Below are positions 28,501 to 38,253 of a stretch of DNA of 64,000 bases, one piece after another. Source of the stretch: Nocardiopsis sinuspersici (GTDB taxonomy: Bacteria; Actinomycetota; Actinomycetes; Streptosporangiales; Streptosporangiaceae). Numbering within the stretch: the first letter of the stretch is position 1; every line of letters starts with the position of its first letter. The stretch spans positions 1-64,000 of the forward strand of contig VWVT01000014.1 of the NCBI GenBank assembly GCA_008638415.1. Direction: 5' to 3'. Made by a program: the position numbers and the translations under genes. Under the pieces are notes generated by a model that saw nothing but the letters and a program-made list of their open reading frames with translations, was not told the origin of the DNA and ran no database searches.

Positions 28501-30753
28501 TCAGGCGTCGCGGAGGGCCTCCGGCAGGGGACGCACGTGGACCACGTGCAGGGTGCTGACGGCGCGGGTGAGCACCACGTAGAGCCGGTTCGCGCCGCGC
28601 TCCTCGGCCTCGACGATGGCGGCCGGCTCCGCGACCACGACCGCGTCGAACTCCAGGCCCTTGGCGAGGCTTGCGGGCACCGCGACCAGGCGGCCCGCGT
28701 CCGGCCCGGTGTCCGCCTCGCCGAGCAGCGGCGTGGGCAGGCCCCCGGCTTCGAGGGCCTCGCGCAGGGCCGGCAGGTCGGTGTCGGCGGCGACGAGCCC
28801 CACGGAGCCCTCTCCCCCGAGCGCGGCGCGGCAGGCGTCGACCACGGACGCGGCGAGGCCGTCGACGGCGGGGGTGACGCGGAGGGACCCGGCCGCACGG
28901 CGCACGGAGACCGGCGCGAAGGGATGGCCGGAGCCGGCGTCCCCCGTCCGGGAGCGGCGGGCGACGGGGGCGATGGAGGGCAGGAGGCGCGCGGCGAAGT
29001 CGATGATCTGGGCGGGGACCCGGTACCCGCGGTTCAGGACGCTCAGGTGGCCGGTGGGCTTGCCGAGGTGTTCCAGGAGCGTGGACCAGTCGGTGGTGGC
29101 CGACGGGCTGGTGCCCTGGGCGATGTCACCGAGCACGGTGAGCGAGCCGGACACGCAGCGGCGGCCGACGGCCCGGCACTGCATGGGGCTCAGGTCCTGG
29201 GCCTCGTCCACCACGATGTGGCCGAGCCCCGCGGGGCGCTCGATCAGCGCGGCGGCCTCGTCGACGAGCGCGAGGTCCTCCTCCGACCAGCGGGCCGACT
29301 TCGGACCGCGGGGCCTGCCGGGCAGCAGGACGGCGGCCTGCTCCTCAGGTGACAGCAGCCCCTCGGCGGCGCGTGCGAGGCGGTCGGGGTCGGTGAGCAG
29401 GCCGAGGACGAGCTTGAGCGGGTCGGCCTTGGGCCACATGGCGGTGACCGCCGACCGCACGGCCGGGTCGCGGCGCACCTGTTCGTGGGTGCGGTCGTCG
29501 CACGCCTCCCCCTGGCTCTCCATGAGGGACAGGACGGCGTGGGCGATGCGGTGGGAGAGGAGTTCGCGCCCGGAGCCGTAGGCGACGCCGCGTCCGGCCA
29601 GCTCGTCGAGGAGGGGGCGCAGGTCCTCGGGGTAGAGGCGCCAGCGGCGCGACCCCCGGCGGACCACGACCGGCTCCTCGGGAGTGCGCAGGCGCGACCA
29701 CAGGTCGCGGCGCAGCACCTCGGCCATGCGGGCCCGGCCCTTGATCCGCGCGGCGGCGGGCTCCTCCGTGCGGCGCACCCATCCGGCGGCGGGACGTGCG
29801 CGTTCGGGCAGCCCGGCGGTGAGCATCCCGGTGACGGTGGTCTGCCGGACGTCGACCTCGCCGAGGGCGGGCAGGACGTCGCGGATGTAGGAGAGGAAGG
29901 AGCGGTTGGGGCCCACGATCGCCACGCCGGAGCGGGAGAGGCGTGCGCGTTCGGTGTAGAGGAGGTAGGCGACGCGGTGCAGGCCGACGGCGGTCTTGCC
30001 GGTGCCCGGAGCGCCCTGCACGCACAGGGTGGTGCTGAGCGGGGCGCGGACGAGGTCGTCCTGTTCGGGCTGGATGGTGGCGACGATGTCGCGCATGGGC
30101 CCGGTGCGGGGGCGCTCGATCTCGGCGCTGAGGAGTTCGCCGGCGCGCTGGTCGGCCTCGGCCGGGGTGACCGTGAGCGGTTCGTCCTCGAAGGCGGTGA
30201 GCACCGCCTCGGGTTCGGCGTGCGGGCCGCGGTCCAGGGTGGTGAAGCCGTAGCGGCGACGCGTGCGCACGCCCATCCGGTCGCTGGGCGATGCCCGGTA
30301 GTAGGCGACGCAGACGGGTGCGCGCCAGTCCAGGACCATGGGGCGGCCGTCGGGGTCGTGGACGTGGCGGCGGCCGATGTGCACCCGGTCCGGCTCGTCG
30401 CCGGGAGCCGGTGCGGGCGCGGGGGCGCCGGGACCGTTGGGAGCGGACGCGGGAGCCGGGGCGTCGGGACCGTCGTCCAGGAAGACGGTCCCGGGCTCGA
30501 AGTCGAGGCGGCCGAAGAACAGCGGGGCGCCGGGGACGTCGGCCAGGGCGGCGAGGCGGCGTGCGCGGCCGCGGCGCAGGGCCGCGTTGGTGACCTTGTC
30601 GTTGACGACGTCGCCCAGGACGAGTTCGCTGTCCTCGACGTCCTCGCGCATCCTGCGCAGGGCGTCTCGGGCGGCGGCGAGGTGGTCGCGTTCGGCCTGG
30701 AGTCCGGGGCTCACGGGCACGGCGGAGTCGGCGGAGGGAACGGTCGTGGACAC
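28501..30753 (-). CDS. helD: HelD/HelR-type RNA polymerase recycling ATPase
   Basis: A 750-residue UvrD-like superfamily 1 ATPase. The N-terminal part (1-60) is a predicted coiled coil, LQAERDHLAAARDALRRMRED, which in HelD inserts into the RNA polymerase secondary channel. A low-complexity Ala/Pro linker lies around residues 95-118. Walker A is GAPGTGKTAVG, Walker B is VVDEAQDLSPMQ, and the later motifs are LNRGYRVP and GLEFDAVVV..LYVVLTRA. HelD-class proteins release stalled RNA polymerase from DNA; the actinobacterial HelR subgroup is reported to displace rifamycins. I looked for a rifamycin-associated element upstream and saw none. Confidence 0.92.
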   Translation of the reverse strand: MSTTVPSADSAVPVSPGLQAERDHLAAARDALRRMREDVEDSELVLGDVVNDKVTNAALRRGRARRLAALADVPGAPLFFGRLDFEPGTVFLDDGPDAPAPASAPNGPGAPAPAPAPGDEPDRVHIGRRHVHDPDGRPMVLDWRAPVCVAYYRASPSDRMGVRTRRRYGFTTLDRGPHAEPEAVLTAFEDEPLTVTPAEADQRAGELLSAEIERPRTGPMRDIVATIQPEQDDLVRAPLSTTLCVQGAPGTGKTAVGLHRVAYLLYTERARLSRSGVAIVGPNRSFLSYIRDVLPALGEVDVRQTTVTGMLTAGLPERARPAAGWVRRTEEPAAARIKGRARMAEVLRRDLWSRLRTPEEPVVVRRGSRRWRLYPEDLRPLLDELAGRGVAYGSGRELLSHRIAHAVLSLMESQGEACDDRTHEQVRRDPAVRSAVTAMWPKADPLKLVLGLLTDPDRLARAAEGLLSPEEQAAVLLPGRPRGPKSARWSEEDLALVDEAAALIERPAGLGHIVVDEAQDLSPMQCRAVGRRCVSGSLTVLGDIAQGTSPSATTDWSTLLEHLGKPTGHLSVLNRGYRVPAQIIDFAARLLPSIAPVARRSRTGDAGSGHPFAPVSVRRAAGSLRVTPAVDGLAASVVDACRAALGGEGSVGLVAADTDLPALREALEAGGLPTPLLGEADTGPDAGRLVAVPASLAKGLEFDAVVVAEPAAIVEAEERGANRLYVVLTRAVSTLHVVHVRPLPEALRDA

Positions 30754-31059
30754 AGGGCGACCTCGGAGGGGGCTCGGCGGGACGGTGGCACGCGTGCGCG
30801 GGTCCCGCCCCGGTCGCCGCGAGGGCCCGGTTCGTTCCGATCCTTGGAGCGCACAGCACCCGCGGAAGGGGTGCGGCCGAAAGGAGGGATCACCTTATCC
30901 CGCGGTGTGACCTCCACCAAACCGGCCGGTGGCCGGGCGGAGTCGTCCGCACGCTCCGCCGGCCGTGCCGCCGTCGGCGCGGGGCCGCGCGAAACGCCCC
31001 GGCGGGGGAACCGGCGCCGGCGCGGGACCGTCCAAGACCCCGGAAAGGACGGTGTTCAC
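30754..31059. other. Divergent intergenic region, helD and PH-like gene
   Basis: No gene or convincing promoter motif seen. It contains only short imperfect inverted repeats. The ribosome binding site GGAAAGGA at 31042-31049 serves the plus-strand gene. Confidence 0.4.
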
Positions 31060-31656
31060 GTGCACCAGGTTCAGGATGACCTCGTACTGCGTCCCGGCCT
31101 CCGAGCGGGGTGGGCCAGGCTGGCCGTCGGAGTGGTGACCGGTGTGGTCATGACCGCCGGTTTCGCGTTCCGCATCGGCCCGGGGGCGGCCATGGTCGTG
31201 GGCGCCGTGTGGATCGTGCTGGTCGTGGTGGTGGCCGCGCACCTCTACCGCGCCAGGATCATCCTGACCGCGCACGAGATCATCCTCAAGGGTGCGCTCT
31301 TCCAGCGGCGCCGGTCACGGGCGCGCGCCGTGTGGACGATCCGCGCGACCGTCGTCCAGCCGCGCGTGCCTCCCTGCGACACCCTGTTCGTCCTCGACGC
31401 GCACGGCGGCGTGCTCGTCAGGGTGTACGGCGCCAACTACGCGACCGAGGACATGGACCGGCTGGTGTACGCGCTCGGGCTGCCGTGCAGCGGCCCGGAG
31501 GGCCGCGTCACCGGCAAGCAACTGGAGGAGTACCGGCCGGGCCTCGTGTCGTGGGTCGAGCAGCATCCCTTCCTGTTCGCAGCCGCGTTCTGCGTCGTCC
31601 TGCTCCTGGCCATCGCGGTGGCCGTGCTCATCGGCGTGGTCGTGACGATGGGATGA
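31060..31656 (+). CDS. Membrane protein with PH-like domain
   Basis: 198 residues from GTG 31060. Two N-terminal membrane segments (about 20-60) are followed by LYRARIILTAHEIILKGALFQRRRSRARAVWTIRAT, which reads like a bacterial PH / DUF3093-type beta domain, and a C-terminal membrane helix (FLFAAAFCVVLLLAIAVAVLIGVVV). Such proteins are membrane-associated and uncharacterised. It is convergent with coaA. I make no functional claim. Confidence 0.65.
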   Translation: MHQVQDDLVLRPGLRAGWARLAVGVVTGVVMTAGFAFRIGPGAAMVVGAVWIVLVVVVAAHLYRARIILTAHEIILKGALFQRRRSRARAVWTIRATVVQPRVPPCDTLFVLDAHGGVLVRVYGANYATEDMDRLVYALGLPCSGPEGRVTGKQLEEYRPGLVSWVEQHPFLFAAAFCVVLLLAIAVAVLIGVVVTMG

Positions 31657-31722
31657 GCGCGGCGGGACGGCCGCGCCGGGCGCGCGCCCCGGGCCCGAGG
31701 GGGTGCGCACCCGTCCGGCCGG

Positions 31723-32667
31723 TCAGGTCTTGCGCAGCCGGACCCGGCGCACGCGGTGGTCGTCGCCCTTGTACATGACCAGCGTGGCGCGGCCCCGGGT
31801 GGGACGGATGTTCTCCACGAGGTTGACCTCGTTGATGGTGCGCCAGGTGTTGGCGGCGAACTCCAGGGCCTCCCCCTCGCCGATGCTGGTGGCCATGTGG
31901 TGGAAGTAGGAGCGCGGGTCGGAGAAGGCGGTGCGGCGCAGCTCGCGGAAGCGGTCGAGGTACCAGTTGCGGATGTTCTCGACCTTGGCGTCCACGTAGA
32001 TGGAGAAGTCGAAGAAGTCGGCCACCGCCAGGCGCCCGGCGGTGGCGGGCTGGAGGACGTTGATGCCCTCCACGATGAGGATGTCGGGGCGGCGCACGGT
32101 CTGCCGCTCGTCCGGCACGATGTCGTAGCTCAGGTGGGAGTAGACGGGGATGTCGATGCGTTCGGCGCCGGCCTTCATCTCCGACACGAAGCGCACCAGG
32201 GCCCGGCGGTCGTAGCTCTCCGGGAAGCCCTTCCTGCGCATCAGCCCCCGCGACTCCAGGACCGCGTTGGGGTGGAGGAAGTTGTCGGTGCTCACCAGTT
32301 CCACGTCGGGGTGGTTGGGCCACTGGGCGAGCAGGGAGCGCAGCAGGCGCGCGGTCGTGGACTTGCCCACCGCGACGCTGCCCGCCACGCCGATGATGAA
32401 CGGCGACGGGCGGCCGGACTCGCCCAGGAAGGCGCGTACCGCGGCGTGCCGCTGCTGGGTGGCGCCCACGTACAGGTTGAGCAGGCGCGACAGCGGCAGG
32501 TAGATGTCCCGTACGTCCTCCAGGGAGGTGGGATCGGTGGTGCCGCGGAGCTCGGCGAGGTCCGCCTCGGTCAGGGAAAGGGGGGTGGAGGCCCGGAGTC
32601 CTGCCCAGGCCTCCCGGTCCATTTCCACATACGGCGTGGAGAAGCCGTTCTTCGTCGCGTGAGACAC
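31723..32667 (-). CDS. coaA: Type I pantothenate kinase
   Basis: 314 residues from GTG 32665-32667 (AGGGTGG upstream). It phosphorylates pantothenate, the first and committed step of CoA synthesis. Seen: the P-loop [17 protein letters not shown], then [17 protein letters not shown], the [12 protein letters not shown] lid region, VEGINVLQP, and [21 protein letters not shown], all standard for the feedback-inhibited bacterial CoaA. It is divergent from glmS. Their 294-base spacer holds the dre-like site, which may affect both genes. Confidence 0.97.
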   Translation of the reverse strand: MSHATKNGFSTPYVEMDREAWAGLRASTPLSLTEADLAELRGTTDPTSLEDVRDIYLPLSRLLNLYVGATQQRHAAVRAFLGESGRPSPFIIGVAGSVAVGKSTTARLLRSLLAQWPNHPDVELVSTDNFLHPNAVLESRGLMRRKGFPESYDRRALVRFVSEMKAGAERIDIPVYSHLSYDIVPDERQTVRRPDILIVEGINVLQPATAGRLAVADFFDFSIYVDAKVENIRNWYLDRFRELRRTAFSDPRSYFHHMATSIGEGEALEFAANTWRTINEVNLVENIRPTRGRATLVMYKGDDHRVRRVRLRKT

Positions 32668-32871
32668 GAATGACCACCCTAGAGGAGAGTGTCGACCGTA
32701 CCGGGCGCCCGGTCCCCCGGAGCCTCGGGCCCGGCCGCCGGACGTGCCCGGGACCACACGTCCACGACATGCCCGGCCAGAATTTTTACCTCCGGTTCCA
32801 GGCGGGCGGAATCAGTTCCACTCTGCGCCTCCCCATGCCCCCCACCTGCGCGGTCTACTCTCCATACACCA

Positions 32872-32887
32872 AATGGTCTATACCGTT
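32872..32887. promoter_or_regulatory. DasR (dre)-like operator upstream of glmS
   Basis: AATGGTCTATACCGTT matches 12 of 16 positions of the DasR consensus as I remember it, A[GC]TGGTCTAGACCA[GC]T, with the full TGGTCTA-ACC core. It is 75 bases upstream of glmS. DasR is a GntR repressor released by glucosamine-6-phosphate, the product of GlmS, so the logic fits. Confidence 0.6.
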
Positions 32888-32900
32888 ACCTGCGAAAACG

Positions 32901-32922
32901 ACCAGTGGTATGGGGCACTGGT
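32901..32922. repeat. Inverted repeat in the glmS leader
   Basis: ACCAGTG (32901-32907) and CACTGGT (32916-32922) are perfect 7-base arms around 8 bases, between the dre-like site and the glmS start. Possibly a second operator. Confidence 0.5.
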
Positions 32923-32961
32923 TGGTCGATCCGGCAATCTCCTTCGCCTACGCTGGCGGCC

Positions 32962-34814
<1,853 letters not shown>

Positions 34815-34815
34815 T

Positions 34816-34857
34816 GAGGGGGGCGTGTCCGGCGGACGGCGCCGGGCGCGCCCCCTC
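34816..34857. terminator. Branched hairpin between glmS and the STAS gene
   Basis: GAGGGGGGCG (34816-34825) pairs, with one bulged G, with CGCCCCCTC (34849-34857). An inner CCGGCG/CGCCGG hairpin lies between them. It sits between converging genes. Confidence 0.6.
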
Positions 34858-34884
34858 GTGCGTACCGGGACGGGCGGGCCCGCG

Positions 34885-35253
34885 TCAGTGCGCGGCCCCG
34901 TGCCCGGCCTCCTCGTGGACGGCGACGGCCGCGGCGGTGTCGGCGTGGGTCGGCAGGACCTCGGTCAGCCCCAGGACGTCGAGGATCCGGGAGAGCTGAC
35001 GGGGCGGGCAGGCCAGAAGGAGATGGTGTCGGGCCTTCGTGGCGGCACGCAGTGCGCGGACGAGGGCGTTGACGCCGGAGGCGTCGATGAAGCCCACCGC
35101 GGACAGGTCGACGACCACGCAGCTGCCCGCTGCCGCGGTCGTGATCCGGGTGAACGCCTCCTCGGCGGTGGCGATGTCGATCTCGCCGCCCAGTTCGACG
35201 ACGGTGATCCCGCCACAGACGAACTGGTCCTGTTCCGTGTCCAGCACGGCCAC
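34885..35253 (-). CDS. STAS-domain anti-sigma factor antagonist
   Basis: 122 residues from GTG 35251-35253 (GGGAG upstream; an alternative ATG at 35314-35316 adds 21 basic residues). Single STAS domain: ITVVELGGEIDIATAEEAFTRI, CVVVDLSAVGFIDASGVNALVRAL, with the DASG loop whose serine is the site phosphorylated by RsbW-type kinases in RsbV/SpoIIAA proteins. The neighbouring minus-strand gene at 35404 encodes an RsbW-like ATPase, a natural partner, and a SpoIIE-type phosphatase lies at 56371. The target sigma factor is not in the window. Confidence 0.9.
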   Translation of the reverse strand: MAVLDTEQDQFVCGGITVVELGGEIDIATAEEAFTRITTAAAGSCVVVDLSAVGFIDASGVNALVRALRAATKARHHLLLACPPRQLSRILDVLGLTEVLPTHADTAAAVAVHEEAGHGAAH

Positions 35254-35371
35254 GCCTCGCTCCCGGGATCGGGTGTAGGAAACTCTGCTCAGACGCGATC
35301 GGTCAAATGCCGACATGCGTTGACAGCCTACTCGTCCCGGAAGACGTATCGATGTCATTCACAGCTTCGAG

Positions 35372-35389
35372 GTGTTCGTCGTCGAACAC
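35372..35389. repeat. Inverted repeat between ATPase and STAS genes
   Basis: GTGTTCG (35372-35378) and CGAACAC (35383-35389) are perfect 7-base arms around TCGT. It lies just after the ATPase stop and about 120 bases upstream of the STAS start. It could be an operator for the STAS gene or a weak terminator. Confidence 0.4.
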
Positions 35390-35403
35390 GTAAAGGGCGC
35401 GGA

Positions 35404-35955
35404 TCAGCCTTCACTGTCGCATATCGCCCAGACAATCTTGCCGCGGCCCTCGACCGGTTCCCAACCCCATTCCCGGCTGAACGCGGAGACGAGTCCGAGG
35501 CCGCGACCCGACTCGGCGAAATGGTGGGCGTCCACTCTGACCGGCGCTTTCCTGCTGGAATCGGCCACCATGCACACCACACCCCCCTGATCGGCCAGGT
35601 GGCGCAGCTGGACCACGACACGGCCGTCCTCGGGCCGGCCGCTCCCGGGCCGGGCGTGGCGGCAGGCGTTGCCCACGAGCTCGGAGATGATCAGGCGGAC
35701 GTCCTCCACCACATCCTCGAGCCCCCACTCCTCCAGGGTCCGGGCGGCGAACTCACGCGCTCGGCGGACCGACCCGGGGACCGAACCGAACGCCCTCGCC
35801 GCGGCGTCCCGGGTGCGCGCGCCCTCCCCGACGGCCACACGGCCGAGCGGGTCGTCCCACCAGCCGCCCAGGAGGGCGTTGGACGCCTCGGCGAGGGAGG
35901 GGCGGCTCCAGGATGCCTCGGAGTCCAGCTCCGAAGACACGAGCTCTGCGTTCAT
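35404..35955 (-). CDS. RsbW-like anti-sigma factor / HATPase_c protein
   Basis: 183 residues from ATG 35953-35955. A GHKL ATPase domain (about 60-183) shows N-box LIISELVGNACRHARPG, G1-like VADSSRKAPVRVD and G2 ESGRGLGLVSAFSREWGWEP. It is the anti-sigma-like member of the widespread actinomycete triad ATPase / Scr1-type XRE / DUF397, here divergent from the XRE gene. Such ATPases may act on sigma factors or simply on STAS proteins. The ATG lies 54 bases from the palindrome pair at 36009-36039, which therefore sits in its promoter. Confidence 0.88.
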   Translation of the reverse strand: MNAELVSSELDSEASWSRPSLAEASNALLGGWWDDPLGRVAVGEGARTRDAAARAFGSVPGSVRRAREFAARTLEEWGLEDVVEDVRLIISELVGNACRHARPGSGRPEDGRVVVQLRHLADQGGVVCMVADSSRKAPVRVDAHHFAESGRGLGLVSAFSREWGWEPVEGRGKIVWAICDSEG

Positions 35956-36008
35956 CACGGTCCTCACGAGTGTGATGTCGGGTGACCCTGTCCACGGGGC
36001 CATCGTGG

Positions 36009-36039
36009 CTTACATCTGTAAGACACAGATGCACGTGCA
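36009..36039. promoter_or_regulatory. Composite double palindrome A, ATPase/XRE promoter region
   Basis: CTTACATCTGTAAG (36009-36022; arms CTTACA/TGTAAG) is followed after 6 bases by ATGCACGTGCA (36029-36039; TGCACGTGCA is a perfect palindrome). The same two elements in the same order occur at 37464-37494 before the DUF397 gene. This points to a common DNA-binding protein, most simply the adjacent XRE regulator. Confidence 0.65.
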
Positions 36040-36245
36040 GATCAACGTCGGCCTAGACTATAGGACGATGCACCTCTCTTGGTAGATCTCTTGCCAAGAA
36101 TTCACAGACGGGCACCCGCGTTTACACCGGACACGGAGACCCCCATAGGACATGGTCCGAATCCCCAACACCTCTGTCCGTAACAAGGGCCGCTGGGTAT
36201 ACTGAGCGGTCGCTCGCGCCAAAGCCGCTACACGCAGGAGGCGAT

Positions 36246-37154
36246 GTGGTCGCCGATCACGCCCCGAATCTCCAGGTCACCCAGGATTTTCTGGCCAATT
36301 CCAGCGGCGGCCCCACCGTCCTGCGGATTCTCCTGGGAACACAGCTCCGACGACTGCGTCAGGAGAGGAACATCTCCCGGCACGACGCCGGGTACGCCAT
36401 CCGCGCCTCCCACGCCAAGATCAGCCGCATGGAACTGGGCCAGGTCAGCTTCAAGCGCCGTGACGTGGAGGACCTGCTCAAGCTCTACGGCGTGCACGAC
36501 GCGGAGCAGCGCGAGGCCCTCCTCGGCCTGATCTCCAGCGCCAACGCCCAGGGCTGGTGGCACAAGTACGGCGACGTGCTGCCGCACTGGTTCGGCGTGT
36601 ACGTGGGCCTGGAGGAGGCCGCGTCGGTCATCCGTACCTTCGAGGTCCAGTTCGTCCCCGGGCTGCTCCAGAGCGAGGACTACGCGCGCTCGGTCATCCG
36701 CCTGTCCCGGACCGCCACCTCCGAGGAGGACATCGACAGCCGTGTGCAGATGCGCATGCACCGCCGGCGCAGGTTCGTCGAGCCGGGCTCGCCCCGCCTG
36801 TGGGCGGTCATCGACGAGGCCGTGCTGCACCGGCCCTACGGCGACGCCGAGGTGATGCGCGGACAGATCGAGCACCTGCTCGACATGGCCCGCCGTCCCA
36901 ACATCACCATCCAGATCGCCACCTTCGCGATGGGCGGCCACCCCGCGGCGGGCGGCCCGTTCAGCATCCTGCGCTTTCCCACTCCGGAGCTGCCCGACGT
37001 GGTCTACCTGGAGCAGCTGAACAGCGCCCTGTACTTCGACAAGTACGACGACACCCACCGCTACGCGCAGACGATGGACCACCTCGCCACCCAGGCGCCG
37101 CCGCCCAGCGCCACGGAGGACATCCTCCAGGACTTCCTGAAGCGCTACTCCTGA
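36246..37154 (+). CDS. Scr1-family XRE transcriptional regulator
   Basis: 302 residues from GTG 36246, AGGAGG at 36236-36241, TATACT -10 candidate at 36198-36203. An N-terminal helix-turn-helix (about 28-85) reads LGTQLRRLRQERNISRHDAGYAIRASHAKISRMELG. The DUF5753/Scr1 ligand-like domain follows: WWHKYGDVLPHWFGVYVGLEEAAS.IRTFEVQFVPGLLQSEDYAR and MRMHRRRRF. These regulators sit beside DUF397 proteins in dozens of paralogous actinomycete loci, including the WhiJ type linked to development. They usually bind their own locus. The two shared palindromes flanking this gene are the probable binding sites. Confidence 0.93.
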   Translation: MVADHAPNLQVTQDFLANSSGGPTVLRILLGTQLRRLRQERNISRHDAGYAIRASHAKISRMELGQVSFKRRDVEDLLKLYGVHDAEQREALLGLISSANAQGWWHKYGDVLPHWFGVYVGLEEAASVIRTFEVQFVPGLLQSEDYARSVIRLSRTATSEEDIDSRVQMRMHRRRRFVEPGSPRLWAVIDEAVLHRPYGDAEVMRGQIEHLLDMARRPNITIQIATFAMGGHPAAGGPFSILRFPTPELPDVVYLEQLNSALYFDKYDDTHRYAQTMDHLATQAPPPSATEDILQDFLKRYS

Positions 37155-37460
37155 CCCCTCGCCCCCCACCCCCGCGGCCGACGCCCACGGCGCGGCACCA
37201 CTCCGACCGCCGGCTCCCGAGCCCCTGACAGGGGTCCCCGCTTCGGGACGCACCGGCCCCTCCCCCGCCGATCCCCCCTCTCCACGCCTGGTCGCCCTCA
37301 GCGCCCGGGCGTTCGCTTTGCGTGGACCTCCCGGGTTCCCGTGTGGCCGCCTCCGGCCACGACCGGGGAACGGTCCCCGTGTTCCGAACCGCCCGGACCC
37401 CCACCGCGTTAGGTCTGACATGCGGTTCCGGGCTGTCACCACTCCCGAGTTCTTGCATAG
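37155..37460. other. Non-coding stretch between XRE gene and palindrome B
   Basis: About 300 GC-rich bases follow the XRE stop without a convincing gene, terminator or promoter. The only clear structure in the whole gap is the composite palindrome immediately to the right (37461-37494). Confidence 0.4.
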
Positions 37461-37494
37461 GTACTTACCTCGGTAAGTACGAATGCACGTGCAT
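37461..37494. promoter_or_regulatory. Composite double palindrome B, upstream of DUF397 gene
   Basis: GTACTTACC-TC-GGTAAGTAC (37461-37480, perfect 9-base arms) is followed two bases later by ATGCACGTGCAT (37483-37494, perfect palindrome). Core CTTACnTCnGTAAG plus ATGCACGTGCA is shared with site A. It lies 176 bases upstream of the DUF397 start. Confidence 0.7.
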
Positions 37495-37669
37495 GGGCTA
37501 CGCTTTGGCTCGCACCGGGGACGAAACAACCCACCGGGGGACAGGCCGCTCATGCCCTGGGCCGGCTTCCGCCGATGGACCCGGTCATCCGCCATGACGG
37601 GCGCGGCGGTCTGGACGGCCGCGTGTGGACACCCCGCTCACGAGTCCCCCGAAGTTCCAGGAGGTTGAG

Positions 37670-37906
37670 ATGTATCCGATCTACAACGGTGTTCCCGCGA
37701 GCCGTCTGCCGAAGGTCGTCTGGACCAAGAGCAGCTGGAGCAACCCGGACGGGAACTGTGTCGAGGTCGCCACCCTTCCGGACGGGGACATCGCCGTGCG
37801 AAACTCACGGGACCCGCAGGGGCCGGCACTCGTCTACACCCCCGCCGAGATCGACGCCTTCGTGCGCGGCGCCAAGACGGGCGACTTCGACGCGCTCCTC
37901 AGGTAG
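37670..37906 (+). CDS. DUF397 protein, Scr1 partner
   Basis: 78 residues from ATG 37670 with AGGAGG at 37659-37664. The DUF397 core reads VVWTKSSWSNPDGNCVEVATLPDGDIAVRNSRDPQGPALVYTPAEIDAFVRGAKTGDFD, of normal family length. DUF397 proteins are obligate neighbours of Scr1-type XRE regulators. In Streptomyces an Scr1/Scr2 pair has been described as behaving like an antitoxin/toxin, but their biochemical role is open. A strong terminator follows at 38054-38086. Confidence 0.93.
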   Translation: MYPIYNGVPASRLPKVVWTKSSWSNPDGNCVEVATLPDGDIAVRNSRDPQGPALVYTPAEIDAFVRGAKTGDFDALLR

Positions 37907-38253
37907 CCGGAACCAGGCGAAGCAGCGGGAGATCCACCCCAGGCACCTGCCCCCGGACCTGGCACCCCCACCCCAGACCACCCCCGAAGCCGTCCCGTCG
38001 ATGGCCGCCCCGCTTCCGCCCGGCGGCCTTTCCGTCCACGACGCGGACGCGAGCGGAGCCCGGCACCGTCTCGGTGCCGGGCTCCGTGGTGTCCGGGCCG
38101 CGAAAGCGCCCGGGCCCCGACGCGGCACACGCGCGCGGGAGGCCCGGACTCCGCCGTCGGCGGCTCCGGCCCCGCCTCCCCGTCACTCCCGCCCCAGGGA
38201 CGCTCCAATTCCCCTGGGACGGTGGAACGCGGGCCGGCGGGCCGGGGGACGCG
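37907..38253. other. Convergent intergenic region DUF397 / kamA
   Basis: No gene seen. It holds the 15-bp perfect terminator at 38054-38086 and otherwise only proline-codon-like GC-rich sequence. Confidence 0.5.
38054..38086. terminator. Perfect 15-bp hairpin
   Basis: CGGAGCCCGGCACCG (38054-38068) pairs without mismatch with 38072-38086 around a TCT loop, between the converging DUF397 and kamA genes. Confidence 0.85.

Noticed and set aside
30754..30950. Rifamycin-associated element upstream of helD
   Set aside because: I looked for the 19-base inverted repeat on both strands and found no convincing match.
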